A stretch of DNA of 32,497 nt from Flavisolibacter sp. GTDB taxonomy: Bacteria; Bacteroidota; Bacteroidia; Chitinophagales; Chitinophagaceae. Both the position numbers and the translations under genes were made by a program. Positions 7,901 to 16,558 of the stretch are shown one piece after another (within the stretch, counting starts at the first letter, position 1; each line of letters begins with the position of its first letter). The stretch is from the NCBI GenBank assembly GCA_028288675.1, contig JAQBNG010000188.1:1-32497 (forward strand). Direction: 5' to 3'. The notes beneath the pieces were generated by a model, which saw only the letters and a program-made list of their open reading frames with translations, ran no database searches and was not told where the DNA came from.

Positions 7901-8205
7901 CTATTGTTGTCAGTCCCAAAGATTGCCTGAAAGGCTTTTATGCGCCAACCGCTTTTACACCCAATGGCGATAACAGAAATGACGTGTTTCGTCCCCTATT
8001 ATTCGGCAATGTAAAAAATTACCAGTTCACGGTTTATAACCGCTGGGGGCAAATAGTTTTTCAAACCAAAGAGCTGCAAAAAGGATGGGACGGCAAAGTG
8101 GGAGGTGTACCACAACAAAGCAACGCCTTTGTATGGACCTGTAGCTATCAATTTGAAGGCGAAACACAAAGAACGGAAAAAGGCAGTGTGATGGTGATAA
8201 GATAA
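4972..8205 (+). CDS. Large secreted repeat protein with gliding-motility-type (CHU_C) C-terminal domain
   Basis: The 1077-residue protein opens with a signal peptide (MFFVTRLLAFLLLSIFLVYP, cleavage likely at AFG-Q around residue 24). Residues about 100-480 hold repeated strand motifs of the type GNLLITG ... DTYGNVLWGRTYD ... DGSLVMVGRTN, suggesting a propeller-like domain. Residues about 629-985 contain five Ig/PKD-like repeats of about 71-77 residues, each with a C...G..L core and a Y.WS.G motif (LGPDKSLC, IGPDRTKC, LGLDKSFC, LDQATAIC, PIDTSIC). Residues 991-1077 are the CHU_C type B domain (APTAFTPNGDNRNDVF ... YNRWGQIVFQT ... GWDG), which in Bacteroidota directs secretion by the type IX system to the surface or medium. 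The ligand is unknown; an adhesin or surface binding role is inferred. Confidence 0.88.
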   Translation: MFFVTRLLAFLLLSIFLVYPAFGQAGEQLDRAVLDSLYALSLNNNRSIAVSQLPVSSDWVHPPQTRSRRQSHVNEFFRQTATCYDTSRRFYLANDSLFFYPRDPVVTKDGNLLITGQCGKKNPPYYNGGFLIKTDTYGNVLWGRTYDSLGHKGYSYVNYVQVIELKDGSLVMVGRTNNPVTGNDDIIVTKTTNAGVIIWNKTYKSRLWTSGNSSTAYFSVQEIKQDPYSGDLFICGNFWRQGRAVMRLSQSSGSLIWSNTYQYSNGVTMVPDRAFGLDFTPTEIRYFGRFLVNNTYLSIHRLDRNTGDTLQTKVLRIGAPATSKMEFLTGEPVTVLANGNYAISGGCYDGYPTGLPTTVPLHQAAVVELDQNFNFVRAFSFRNLYTSNTYNPRVSIFPDGSGMFTMRWLNNGNAGEVCYVQSKGGLITKQRKQQYIGESVPGMNRVARPVDGSDVMVDLSWDGVADNAKLHFLKLHTTDTSSTCLGIDDTATFVQWFTYVPALYPLDSIGRNVFQENLPKTIMAQEVSFGFQPGCEQVAHCDSLQLVAPVTSVCLGQSLQVTIRKNEGCGALAPLVYNTSAVNSVIRLNDSTLSLQFNTVWSGYIYASIQGCKELKDSLFIQVLQSPTVLNLGPDKSLCPGNTILLNALSGYASYLWQDGSTDSTFTVTQPGLYHVSVSNACGGVYKDSVHFTAAPPIPFDIGPDRTKCNHDTIQITAPSGFLNFSWSNSYNISSTTAQTVVVNPLVDTSYHVRAEKTPGCFAYDTVRITVSRSPPINLGLDKSFCLGDSAVFTAGSGFQSYSWSNGQTSPQIVVKSAGQYSVIGTTVEGCKSFDTVKVTSVYPLPIVSLDQATAICLGTSKTLAAGNFSSYQWNTGATTPTLSVNSIGVYAVTVIDANSCIGSDTTAITTLYPLPAGFLPIDTSICSYGSLQLKPTTFYKTYLWSTGAVSPSVSITQPGFYWLEVRDNNTCKGKDSIVVSPKDCLKGFYAPTAFTPNGDNRNDVFRPLLFGNVKNYQFTVYNRWGQIVFQTKELQKGWDGKVGGVPQQSNAFVWTCSYQFEGETQRTEKGSVMVIR

Positions 8206-8742
8206 TTATTCTTATATCACTAACCTCCACAAGTTCACTCTCTTGTCATCATAAAAATAAACATGGGCTGGAATAACTGATAGACGTCATTTAATTTAAT
8301 AAGGTTCGAGTCCTGACAGGATCAGGGCAGGAAAAGGGTTTGAAGCTGTCTCAAATTTCTCCTTCACTTTTTACCATTTTTAGGTATTTACTTCATGTCC
8401 CTCGGAATGACATTCATAACCTCAGGTTATATGTGTAAACGCTCCGGAACTGGTAAGTTAGTGCAGTTGTTGATGAAGAAACAGATGCAATGGAAGCATA
8501 TATAAAAGATTAAATCATCTCACCAATTTCATTCGGTGACTAAAACAATTTCCTGCGGGATAGGAATGAAAGTCAATGCGGTTAGCATATCCCAACTGAA
8601 TTTTTTTTTCAATCTTGTTTTGGTTCCCGCTCTTATCTCCGTGTGAACTTAGACTTATAAAGCATACTATTTATGTTTTTTCTTTTCCAAAAAAGGAAGC
8701 CTCCGTGACTTCTCAATTCTTTATTTCAACTAACTTGTTACT
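8206..8742. other. Gene-free stretch with relic-like short repeats
   Basis: No coding region is supported. It contains the tRNA-like 22-mer at 8303-8324 (separate entry) and TTTGA...TCAAA at 8339-8355 around AGCTGTC. It also holds a phrase at about 8393-8413 ending CCCTCGGAATGACAT that resembles dispersed intergenic repeats of Bacteroidota as I remember them. A 7-bp inverted repeat, ATAACCT-C-AGGTTAT, lies at 8416-8430. The mixture suggests accumulated mobile-element or repeat debris at the right edge of the accessory region. Confidence 0.4.
8303..8324 (+). repeat. Degenerate copy of the tRNA-Lys 3' end (possible att remnant)
   Basis: This 22-mer matches the last 22 bases of the tRNA-Lys gene (2456-2477) at 18 positions, in the same orientation. 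It begins with the identical GGTTCGAGTCC and ends with the identical GGATCA. The remaining tRNA body is absent. Tyrosine-recombinase islands typically leave such a 3'-end duplication at the far end. The T-loop core is shared by many tRNAs, so descent from a different tRNA is possible. No integrase gene lies between the two copies. Confidence 0.45.
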
Positions 8743-9822
8743 ATGCGATTCTTATTCACCGGTTACTTATTCATGATAACACTTTTATCAATTAGTCAAA
8801 CAAAAAAGCCTTTCCGCATTGCTATCGATGGCCTTACACATACCCACGTGCATGGACTGCTTGGAAGGGCAAAGGATGGTGATATTGAGATTGTTGGCAT
8901 CGCGGAAAAAAACCGTGAGCTCGCCGAGAGATATTTGAAACAATACGGTCTTTCCCTCACACTGCTTTACCCTTCTTTATCAAAGATGCTGGAAACGGTA
9001 AAGCCAGAAGCAGTTGCTGCTTTTAATTCTATTTATGAACATCTTTCAACAGTACAAGCCTGCGCTCCAAAGGGTATTCATGTGATGGTGGAAAAACCGC
9101 TGGCTGTCAGTTTTGCTCATGCAAAAGAAATGGAAGCATTGGCATCAAAACATCATATTTTTTTACTCACTAATTATGAAACCACCTGGTACGGCAGCAA
9201 TTACAAAGCCTATGATTTGCTTGACTCTTTGGGAGGCATAAGAAAGGTGGTAGTGCACGATGGTCACCAGGGGCCAAAAGAAATAGGCGTCAATAAAGAA
9301 TTCCTTGAATGGTTAACAGATCCTGTTATGAATGGGGGCGGCGCACTTACCGACTTTGGATGCTATGGTGCCAACTTGATGACATGGCTTATGAAGGGTG
9401 AAAGGCCGGCCAGTGTGTTTGCTGTTACACAACAATTAAAACCAGAAGTTTATCCAAAAGTAGACGACGAAGCCACTATCGTCCTTACGTATCCAAAAGC
9501 GCAGGCTATCATCCAGGCTTCCTGGAACTGGCCCTATAATAGAAAAGACATGGAAGTTTATGGGCAGCGGGGCTATGTTATTGCCGATAGAAAAGGGATC
9601 AAAATAAAGCCGTCTTCCACCGAGGCCGAGATGGTGAAAGTTGTTCCTTCCAGGGAATATCCCTATCATGACCCTTTCGCCTATCTCGCGGCTGCTGTTC
9701 GTGGTGAAATCAAGGTTGCTGACAACGACCTATCTGCACTGAAAAACAACATGATTGTAGTTGAGATCCTGGAAGCGGCTAAACAATCAGCACGAACAGG
9801 AAGAAAGATTGAATTCAAATAA
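8743..9822 (+). CDS. Exported Gfo/Idh/MocA family oxidoreductase
   Basis: This 359-residue NAD(P)-dependent sugar-oxidoreductase-like protein starts with a probable Sec signal (MRFLFTGYLFMITLLSISQT, cleavage near residue 19-20). The Rossmann start is atypical: FRIAIDGLTHTHVHGLLGR replaces the usual GxGxxG, a pattern I associate with one subfamily of these enzymes. The family EKP motif is at 117-119 (GIHVMVEKPLAV), and the substrate-domain segment MNGGGALTDFGCYGANLMTW lies near residue 200. It lacks the twin-arginine leader seen in the second homologue (17435-18772). It converges on the PUL from the opposite strand. The likely role is oxidation or reduction of a sugar or keto-sugar; the substrate is not readable. 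Confidence 0.85.
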   Translation: MRFLFTGYLFMITLLSISQTKKPFRIAIDGLTHTHVHGLLGRAKDGDIEIVGIAEKNRELAERYLKQYGLSLTLLYPSLSKMLETVKPEAVAAFNSIYEHLSTVQACAPKGIHVMVEKPLAVSFAHAKEMEALASKHHIFLLTNYETTWYGSNYKAYDLLDSLGGIRKVVVHDGHQGPKEIGVNKEFLEWLTDPVMNGGGALTDFGCYGANLMTWLMKGERPASVFAVTQQLKPEVYPKVDDEATIVLTYPKAQAIIQASWNWPYNRKDMEVYGQRGYVIADRKGIKIKPSSTEAEMVKVVPSREYPYHDPFAYLAAAVRGEIKVADNDLSALKNNMIVVEILEAAKQSARTGRKIEFK

Positions 9823-9973
9823 TTTCAATTGAAGTGCTACAAATGTTTGGATACGATGATGCTTTTAAAATAATGATGTGGGCTTAGGGATTTAGCTCAT
9901 TTTTTTACGTTTCCCATAATATGGTTAGAACTGCTCGTGATTGTATTTACAATCAATGGCTAGATGATTACGG
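9823..9973. other. Gene-free convergent gap
   Basis: This is the space between the plus-strand oxidoreductase and the minus-strand PUL relic. I see no gene and no convincing terminator hairpin. Together with the relic at 9974-10149 it makes up the 358-bp gap. Confidence 0.3.
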
Positions 9974-10149
9974 CTACTTATTATAGTCCTTAAAGCTTTG
10001 TTGGGGCCGTATATCATAACCTGCTACTGGGTTCTTCATTCCCGTCCACCAGTTTGCCGGTTCAACCCGCGTGATGTTTATAGCTTTCGCCGGCGAGGTT
10101 ATTAAAACAACTGCAATAGAAAGCAGGACGGTATATAAGCTTTCTTCAT
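9974..10149 (-). pseudogene. Truncated N-terminal relic of a third neopullulanase/cyclomaltodextrinase
   Basis: Read on the minus strand, this stretch has an ATG at 10149 (MKKAYI), then in a shifted frame a hydrophobic leader TVLLSIAVVLITSPAKA, followed by INITRVEPANWWTGMKN. This matches the mature N-terminus of the two full paralogues upstream (IEITRVEPAFWWTGMKN at 12817-14640). Similarity ends there and the frame stops at 9974-9976. The ATG and the conserved stretch are in different frames, so at least one indel is needed. It lies 31 bp after the last PUL gene. I read it as the decayed end of a three-copy GH13 array. Confidence 0.78.
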
Positions 10150-10180
10150 TATTAAGTTTTATGAAGTGAATGCTCTCGTC

Positions 10181-11542
10181 TTAGTTTTTATAAACCATAT
10201 AGGAATAAGGTTCGAGTGTAATGGAAGTTTTTAAAGTGGTTCTGCCTCCGTTAAATGCATCTTTCCAGGCAGTGTTTACCAAAGTTGCAGGCACCATATA
10301 AGTAACTTGTTTATTTCTCAAATTGGATAAAACCAACACCTTTTCGGTTCCCTTTATTTTAGTAAATACACATACATCATCATCGCTGTATGATGTTAGC
10401 AGCCCTCTTCTTATTGCTTCGCTCCTATTTCTAAAAGCGATGATCTTTTTATAGTCCGCTGTTATATCCGGATTCTTAAGTGTCCAGTCAACTTTGGTAG
10501 AGGTAAAAGGAAACGTCAGCCTATATGGTGTTCCTATTTCCTGCCCATTGTATATCATAGGAATTCCTTTCATGTAGGCAACCACCACAAAAGCCGCCAT
10601 TGATCCCGTCTTTCCTCCAAACAGGTCCAGGGGTGTTCCGTCGGAACCATTAACATCATGATTGGTCAGGTATCTTACCATTGCCTGGCCCTCTTCAACT
10701 GTACCCCTGTAATCTCTTATGTTCAGCGTATCAATTGATCGTACAGATTTATTTCTGCTATAAATATTTTTTAAGTTGCCAAAGAAGCTGAAGCCGAAAT
10801 TGTAATCAAATCCTGCAGCAAAGTGTTCAGGCCGGCTTCCCTCAGCTAGCATTAATAACTTATGAGTAGTGATAGTTTTCATCGTATCCAATGCCTGTTT
10901 CCAAAAATCAATAGGCGGACCGTCAGCAAAGTCACAACGAAAGCCATCGATATTGGCTTTATACACCCAGGCCTTCATCGATTTAATAAGACTTAGACGC
11001 ATATCGCTATTCTTAAAATTTAGCTGGGCTACATCTCTCCAGGTCCTTGGGTATTTGATATTTCCGGCGGTGTCCAGTTCATAAAAAGATTTGTTAGTTA
11101 TCCAGGGATGATCCCAGGAAGTATGATTGGCAACAATGTCGATCAGCACAGCCATTTTTCGTTTATGCGCACCATCTACAAGGGCACGCAAATCATCCAA
11201 TGTTCCGAATTCAGCACCCACAGAATCATAATTTCTTGTAGCATAGGGGGAGTTAACAGACTTAAGTACACCAACCGGAAAAACCGGCATTAGGTAAATT
11301 ACATTTACGCCCAGTTCCTTTATAGAATCTAAACGGGCAGTAACTCCCTTTAAATCTCTGGTGTCGCTAAAGGAACGCATATTCACCTGGTACATGGTAA
11401 CATCCCGGCGATCAGGTACATCCTTAAATGGTTTGCCGTATTGAGGCGGATATGGCTCGCCTGGTAACATTTGAGCAAACGAAATTGTTGTATTGAAACA
11501 CAATACCAGGGTGCTGAATAAAATGCCTGTAATTTTTTTCAT
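10181..11542 (-). CDS. GH13 alpha-amylase family protein (secreted)
   Basis: The ATG at 11542 gives a 453-residue protein with signal peptide MKKITGILFSTLVLCFNTTI-SFAQ. An upstream in-frame ATG at 11662 would overlap the esterase gene and hide this signal, so it is rejected. The GH13 barrel is complete: region I VLIDIVANH (about 132-140), region II GFRCDFAD with nucleophile D204, region III MLAEGSRPE with acid/base E234, and region IV YLTNHD with D296. The C-terminal beta domain ends LEPYSYMVYKN. It would hydrolyse alpha-1,4-linked glucans or oligosaccharides, probably in the periplasm because no lipobox is present. The start lies 13 bp after the esterase stop, so the two genes are translationally close. 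Confidence 0.9.
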   Translation of the reverse strand: MKKITGILFSTLVLCFNTTISFAQMLPGEPYPPQYGKPFKDVPDRRDVTMYQVNMRSFSDTRDLKGVTARLDSIKELGVNVIYLMPVFPVGVLKSVNSPYATRNYDSVGAEFGTLDDLRALVDGAHKRKMAVLIDIVANHTSWDHPWITNKSFYELDTAGNIKYPRTWRDVAQLNFKNSDMRLSLIKSMKAWVYKANIDGFRCDFADGPPIDFWKQALDTMKTITTHKLLMLAEGSRPEHFAAGFDYNFGFSFFGNLKNIYSRNKSVRSIDTLNIRDYRGTVEEGQAMVRYLTNHDVNGSDGTPLDLFGGKTGSMAAFVVVAYMKGIPMIYNGQEIGTPYRLTFPFTSTKVDWTLKNPDITADYKKIIAFRNRSEAIRRGLLTSYSDDDVCVFTKIKGTEKVLVLSNLRNKQVTYMVPATLVNTAWKDAFNGGRTTLKTSITLEPYSYMVYKN

Positions 11543-11555
11543 GCTATAGGATAGA

Positions 11556-12743
<1,188 letters not shown>

Positions 12744-12816
12744 TTAAATGAATCATTTTACGTCTGATATCGAGCTCTCTTTTTTTATCGTACAACTGAT
12801 GCGATTGCTATTTGTT

Positions 12817-14640
12817 CTATTTTCCTAATTCCAAAATATAGGCTCCTCTTGCAGGTATAGAGAGAGAAGTTTTTATGTCAACATTCTTTCGTGTTATTAC
12901 ATCTTTTCCAAATGTGTTCGTACCAATAGCATCTTGAAAACGTTCCATCGTAATTGTTTTATCAGCGTTAGTTCCGTTTAGCACAACAAGTACACGCTGA
13001 TCGTTGGTATACCTGCTATACACATAGACACCACTATTATCAGGGGTATAGTGCATAAGCCTGCCTTGTGTGACAGGGGAATTTTTTTTTCTCCATTGAA
13101 GCAGTTTTTGCAAATAGTTCCATGCTTCATTTTGCATTGGAGTTCTTCCTGCAGATGTGAAGGAGTTAGCCGAATCTTTAGCCCACCCGCCCGGAAAATC
13201 TTTTCGGTTAGATCCGGACATGAGAATCTCTGTTCCGTAATAAATTTGCGGAATACCCCGGGTCGTTAATAAAAAAGTGAGTGCCTGTTTGTACCTTTTC
13301 AGATCTTGTTCATCTGCTCTCATAAACCTGGCTATATCATGGTTGTCAAGAAACGTAAGAATATTTGCGGGATCAGGAAAGAGGAAATCCTGTGCAATCA
13401 CTTCGTAGAGATTAAATACTCCTGCCTCTGAACCTTCTCTTGAACTTGACTCCTGGTCAAAAGCTTTTTGCATTTTGAAGGTTAGTTCAAAGTCCATTAC
13501 AGTTTTTAGGTTGGTGTTTTTGTTGTTTATTATCGAATTGCGCTGCCACCATGCCGATGCTGTTCCGCGGGGATACCATGCTTCACCTACAATATTAAAC
13601 TGGGGATACTGCGCTTCCACTTCCTTGCACCATTGAGCCATAAAATCATAATCGGCATATGGATGAGTATCCTGCCGAATGCCATCAATTCTTGAATACT
13701 CAATCCACCAAATGCTATTCTGAATGAGATACCTTGCCATGTGACGGTTACGCTGATTAAGATCGGGCATTGATCTTACAAACCACCCATTAATTAAAAC
13801 ATCCTTCTCGCTTTTTGGTGCATGTACATCCATCATCGTCCATTTATAATGGTTGGTTTGCACATATTTTTCCTGCGAATTAATCCAGTCTTTTGAAGGC
13901 AGATCTTTCATCCACCAATGAGAACTTCCACAATGATTGAATATCATATCCATTACCACTTTCATCCCTTTAGAATGAACTTGCTTAATCATATCCTTAT
14001 AATCTTCATTCGAACCGAAACGTGTATCTACTTTATAGAAATCGGTAATGGCATAGCCATGATAGGACCCATTAGGCATTTTGTTTTCCTGAATAGGATT
14101 AAACCATACTGTTGTAACGCCCAAGTCTGCTATATAATCGAGGTTCTTTACAATTCCTGCTATGTCGCCGCCATGACGGGCACCATTTTGCAGCCGGTTA
14201 GCCTGGACACCTTCCAAGGAATCATTTGCAGGATTGCCATTTGCAAAACGATCAGGCATTATAAGGTACATCACATCAGCCTGGCTAAAACCCGCAGCGC
14301 CGCCTGCATTTTCACGGGCTCTAAGTGTATAGGTGTGGTTATACTTTTGACTGCTTTCGGTGAAGACGATATTAAATGTACCCGGTTTTGCTTTGGAAGA
14401 TATATCGAGGTAAATAAATAAGTAGTTCGGATTTTCTGCAGCAACTATTTCTTTAACCTTCACTCCGGGATAAGATAACGAGACTTTAGATTTTGCAATA
14501 TCCCTTCCATAGATAAGAATTTGCAGTTCTGTATTTTTCATCCCGGTCCACCAAAAAGCTGGTTCGACGCGGGTAATTTCAATTGCCGATGACTGTAAAA
14601 TTGAGCAAGCGAATAAAATAAAAAATAGAAGACCTTTCAT
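12817..14640 (-). CDS. GH13 neopullulanase/cyclomaltodextrinase (SusA-like), copy A
   Basis: The 607-residue protein has a signal peptide (MKGLLFFILFACSILQSSA) and an N-terminal cyclomaltodextrinase Ig-like domain (about 20-107, starting IEITRVEPAFWWTGMKN). The GH13 catalytic barrel follows: VVMDMIFNHCGSSHWW; GIRQDTH with nucleophile D324; IVGEAW with acid/base E353; FLDNHD with D435. A C-terminal beta domain ends SIPARGAYILELGK. The extended N-terminal domain and MPDLNQRN motif are typical of periplasmic SusA-type enzymes, which cut cyclodextrins, pullulan and malto-oligosaccharides. It is a tandem duplicate of the next gene upstream, 13 bp apart. LFAC in the leader is not a good lipobox because F occupies the -2 position. 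Confidence 0.92.
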   Translation of the reverse strand: MKGLLFFILFACSILQSSAIEITRVEPAFWWTGMKNTELQILIYGRDIAKSKVSLSYPGVKVKEIVAAENPNYLFIYLDISSKAKPGTFNIVFTESSQKYNHTYTLRARENAGGAAGFSQADVMYLIMPDRFANGNPANDSLEGVQANRLQNGARHGGDIAGIVKNLDYIADLGVTTVWFNPIQENKMPNGSYHGYAITDFYKVDTRFGSNEDYKDMIKQVHSKGMKVVMDMIFNHCGSSHWWMKDLPSKDWINSQEKYVQTNHYKWTMMDVHAPKSEKDVLINGWFVRSMPDLNQRNRHMARYLIQNSIWWIEYSRIDGIRQDTHPYADYDFMAQWCKEVEAQYPQFNIVGEAWYPRGTASAWWQRNSIINNKNTNLKTVMDFELTFKMQKAFDQESSSREGSEAGVFNLYEVIAQDFLFPDPANILTFLDNHDIARFMRADEQDLKRYKQALTFLLTTRGIPQIYYGTEILMSGSNRKDFPGGWAKDSANSFTSAGRTPMQNEAWNYLQKLLQWRKKNSPVTQGRLMHYTPDNSGVYVYSRYTNDQRVLVVLNGTNADKTITMERFQDAIGTNTFGKDVITRKNVDIKTSLSIPARGAYILELGK

Positions 14641-14653
14641 GTTTTGAATTGTA

Positions 14654-16501
14654 TTATTTCCCTAAATCGATTACGTAAACCCCTCTCGCCGGAATACTCA
14701 CCGACGTTTTAATATCAATGCTTTTTCCACTAATAATCTCTTTACCGGAAGTGTGGTTACCGATAGATTCTTTGAAACGTTGCATCGGTATAGTTTTGTC
14801 AGCGTTAGTTCCATTTAAAATAACAAGTACACGTTGGTCATCCTTGATTCTTGCATAAACATATACTCCATTATTTTCTGGCATATAATGTTGCATCGTT
14901 CCGTTGGTTACAGCTTTACTTGTTTTTCTCCATTGCAAAAGGTTTTGCATATAACACCATGCATCATTTTGCAAAGGAGTTCTTCCTGCTGACGTAAATG
15001 CATTAATTGAATCACCAGCAAAACCACCCGGAAAGTCTTTTCGCATCAAACCATCTCCCTCTTGTTTGGTTCCGGTCATCAGAAGCTCTGTGCCATAAAA
15101 GATTTGAGGTATACCCCTTATCGTAAGTAGGAATGCCAGGGCTTGTTTGTACCTGTTTAAATTCTTTTCGTCTTTGCGTATGAATCTGCTGATATCATGG
15201 TTATCTAAAAATGTAAGAACGTTATCCGGATCAGCATATAAAAAGTCCTGTGCTAATATTTCGTAAAGCGTAAAAAGTCCCGCCTGGTCTCCATCCTGGT
15301 GATTTGATTCTTCATCAAATGCTTTTTGCATTCTAAACACAAGGTCGAAATCCATAACTGTTTTCAGGTGCGAATTTTTCTTGTTTGTTGGTGAATTGCG
15401 CTGCCACCATGATGTAGCGGCGGCCCCGCCTGGAAACCAGGTTTCACCAACAATATTAAATTGCGGATATTCTGCCATTACTTCTTTACACCACCGTGCC
15501 ATAAAATCGAAGTCGGCATAAAAGTGAGTGTCCTGTCGAATACCGTCGATGCGTGCATATTCTATCCACCAAATGCTATTCTGAATCAGGTAAGTGCCCA
15601 TGTGGCGATTTCGTTGATTAAGATCGGGCATTGTTCTGGTGAATGAACCATTTATCAATCCGTCTTTTTCGCTTTTTGGCGCATGTATATCAAGCGATGC
15701 CCAACGATTGTGATTGCTGCCAAGGTAGACATCGGCGGAGCTAAGCCAATCTTTTGATGGCAGATCTTTAATCCACCAATGTGAACTACCGCTATGATTA
15801 AAGATCATATCCATCACCACCTTTAATCCTTTAGCATGAGTTTTCTCAATGAATAGACGATACTCCTCGTTTGTTCCGAAGCGCCGGTCTACGCTGTAGA
15901 AATCAGTTATTGCATATCCGTGATAAGATCCGCCGGGCATATCGTTTTCCTGTACGGGATTTAGCCATACGGTTGTAATACCAAGGTCTTTCACATAATC
16001 TAAATGGTTTTCAATTCCCAGCAGATCACCGCCATGGCGGGAATTTGGCCGGCTCCTGTTAACTGTAGAATTTCCCAGTTTATCGTTTGCTGTATCTCCA
16101 TTTGCAAAACGATCAGGTGTAATTAGATACAATACATCTGAAGGCGTAAAGCCTAATGCTCCCGGCGTTTTTGCCCGGGGCCTTAAAGGGTATTGCTTCA
16201 CTATTTTATCAGGGCCAGACGTAAATACTAAATTCATTGTTCCCGGGTTAGTAGCACCGCTTACCGTTAAATAAACGAACAGGTAATTAGGGCTTTCGAC
16301 TTTCGTAACTTCCTTGATTCGTACACCTGGATAACTTAAGGAAACCTTTGATTTAGAAATATCCTTACCATATACCAGAATCTGCAATTCAGTATTTTTC
16401 ATTCCTACCCACCAGAAAGCAGGTTCCATTCTGGTTATTTCTATAGCGCTGGTCTGTATGAAAAAGAAAAGAAAAAAAGTAGGTAATGCTAACTTTTTCA
16501 T
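14654..16501 (-). CDS. GH13 neopullulanase/cyclomaltodextrinase (SusA-like), copy B
   Basis: The paralogue of copy A shares colinear domains and, by eye, well over half of its residues. From the ATG at 16501 (MKKLALPTFFLFFFIQTSA) the protein has 615 residues. This start is preferred over the in-frame ATG at 16516 because the leader then matches copy A in length and the catalytic residues fall at identical numbers: D324 in GIRQDTH and E353 in IVGETW. FLDNHDISRF supplies the third carboxylate. Copy B has small insertions, such as AAATSWW near 361 and KQEGDG near the 470s-480s. Presumably periplasmic, it hydrolyses cyclic or branched malto-oligosaccharides. The start is 57 bp from the DUF1080 stop. 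Confidence 0.91.
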   Translation of the reverse strand: MKKLALPTFFLFFFIQTSAIEITRMEPAFWWVGMKNTELQILVYGKDISKSKVSLSYPGVRIKEVTKVESPNYLFVYLTVSGATNPGTMNLVFTSGPDKIVKQYPLRPRAKTPGALGFTPSDVLYLITPDRFANGDTANDKLGNSTVNRSRPNSRHGGDLLGIENHLDYVKDLGITTVWLNPVQENDMPGGSYHGYAITDFYSVDRRFGTNEEYRLFIEKTHAKGLKVVMDMIFNHSGSSHWWIKDLPSKDWLSSADVYLGSNHNRWASLDIHAPKSEKDGLINGSFTRTMPDLNQRNRHMGTYLIQNSIWWIEYARIDGIRQDTHFYADFDFMARWCKEVMAEYPQFNIVGETWFPGGAAATSWWQRNSPTNKKNSHLKTVMDFDLVFRMQKAFDEESNHQDGDQAGLFTLYEILAQDFLYADPDNVLTFLDNHDISRFIRKDEKNLNRYKQALAFLLTIRGIPQIFYGTELLMTGTKQEGDGLMRKDFPGGFAGDSINAFTSAGRTPLQNDAWCYMQNLLQWRKTSKAVTNGTMQHYMPENNGVYVYARIKDDQRVLVILNGTNADKTIPMQRFKESIGNHTSGKEIISGKSIDIKTSVSIPARGVYVIDLGK

Positions 16502-16558
16502 GCTTGTATATTTCATTGCCTCTTCGGGATATTTTTTGAAGTTGAATCATATAACGAG

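Noticed and set aside
13918-14421. 167-codon open frame on the plus strand inside neopullulanase copy A
   Set aside because: It lies wholly antisense to a clearly conserved GH13 gene, starts internally and has no recognisable protein pattern.
12817-14640. LFAC in the leader of neopullulanase copy A as a lipoprotein signal
   Set aside because: Phe at -2 is not normal for a lipobox, the Cys comes too early (residue 12), and the paralogue has no Cys there. Cleavage after SSA is more likely.
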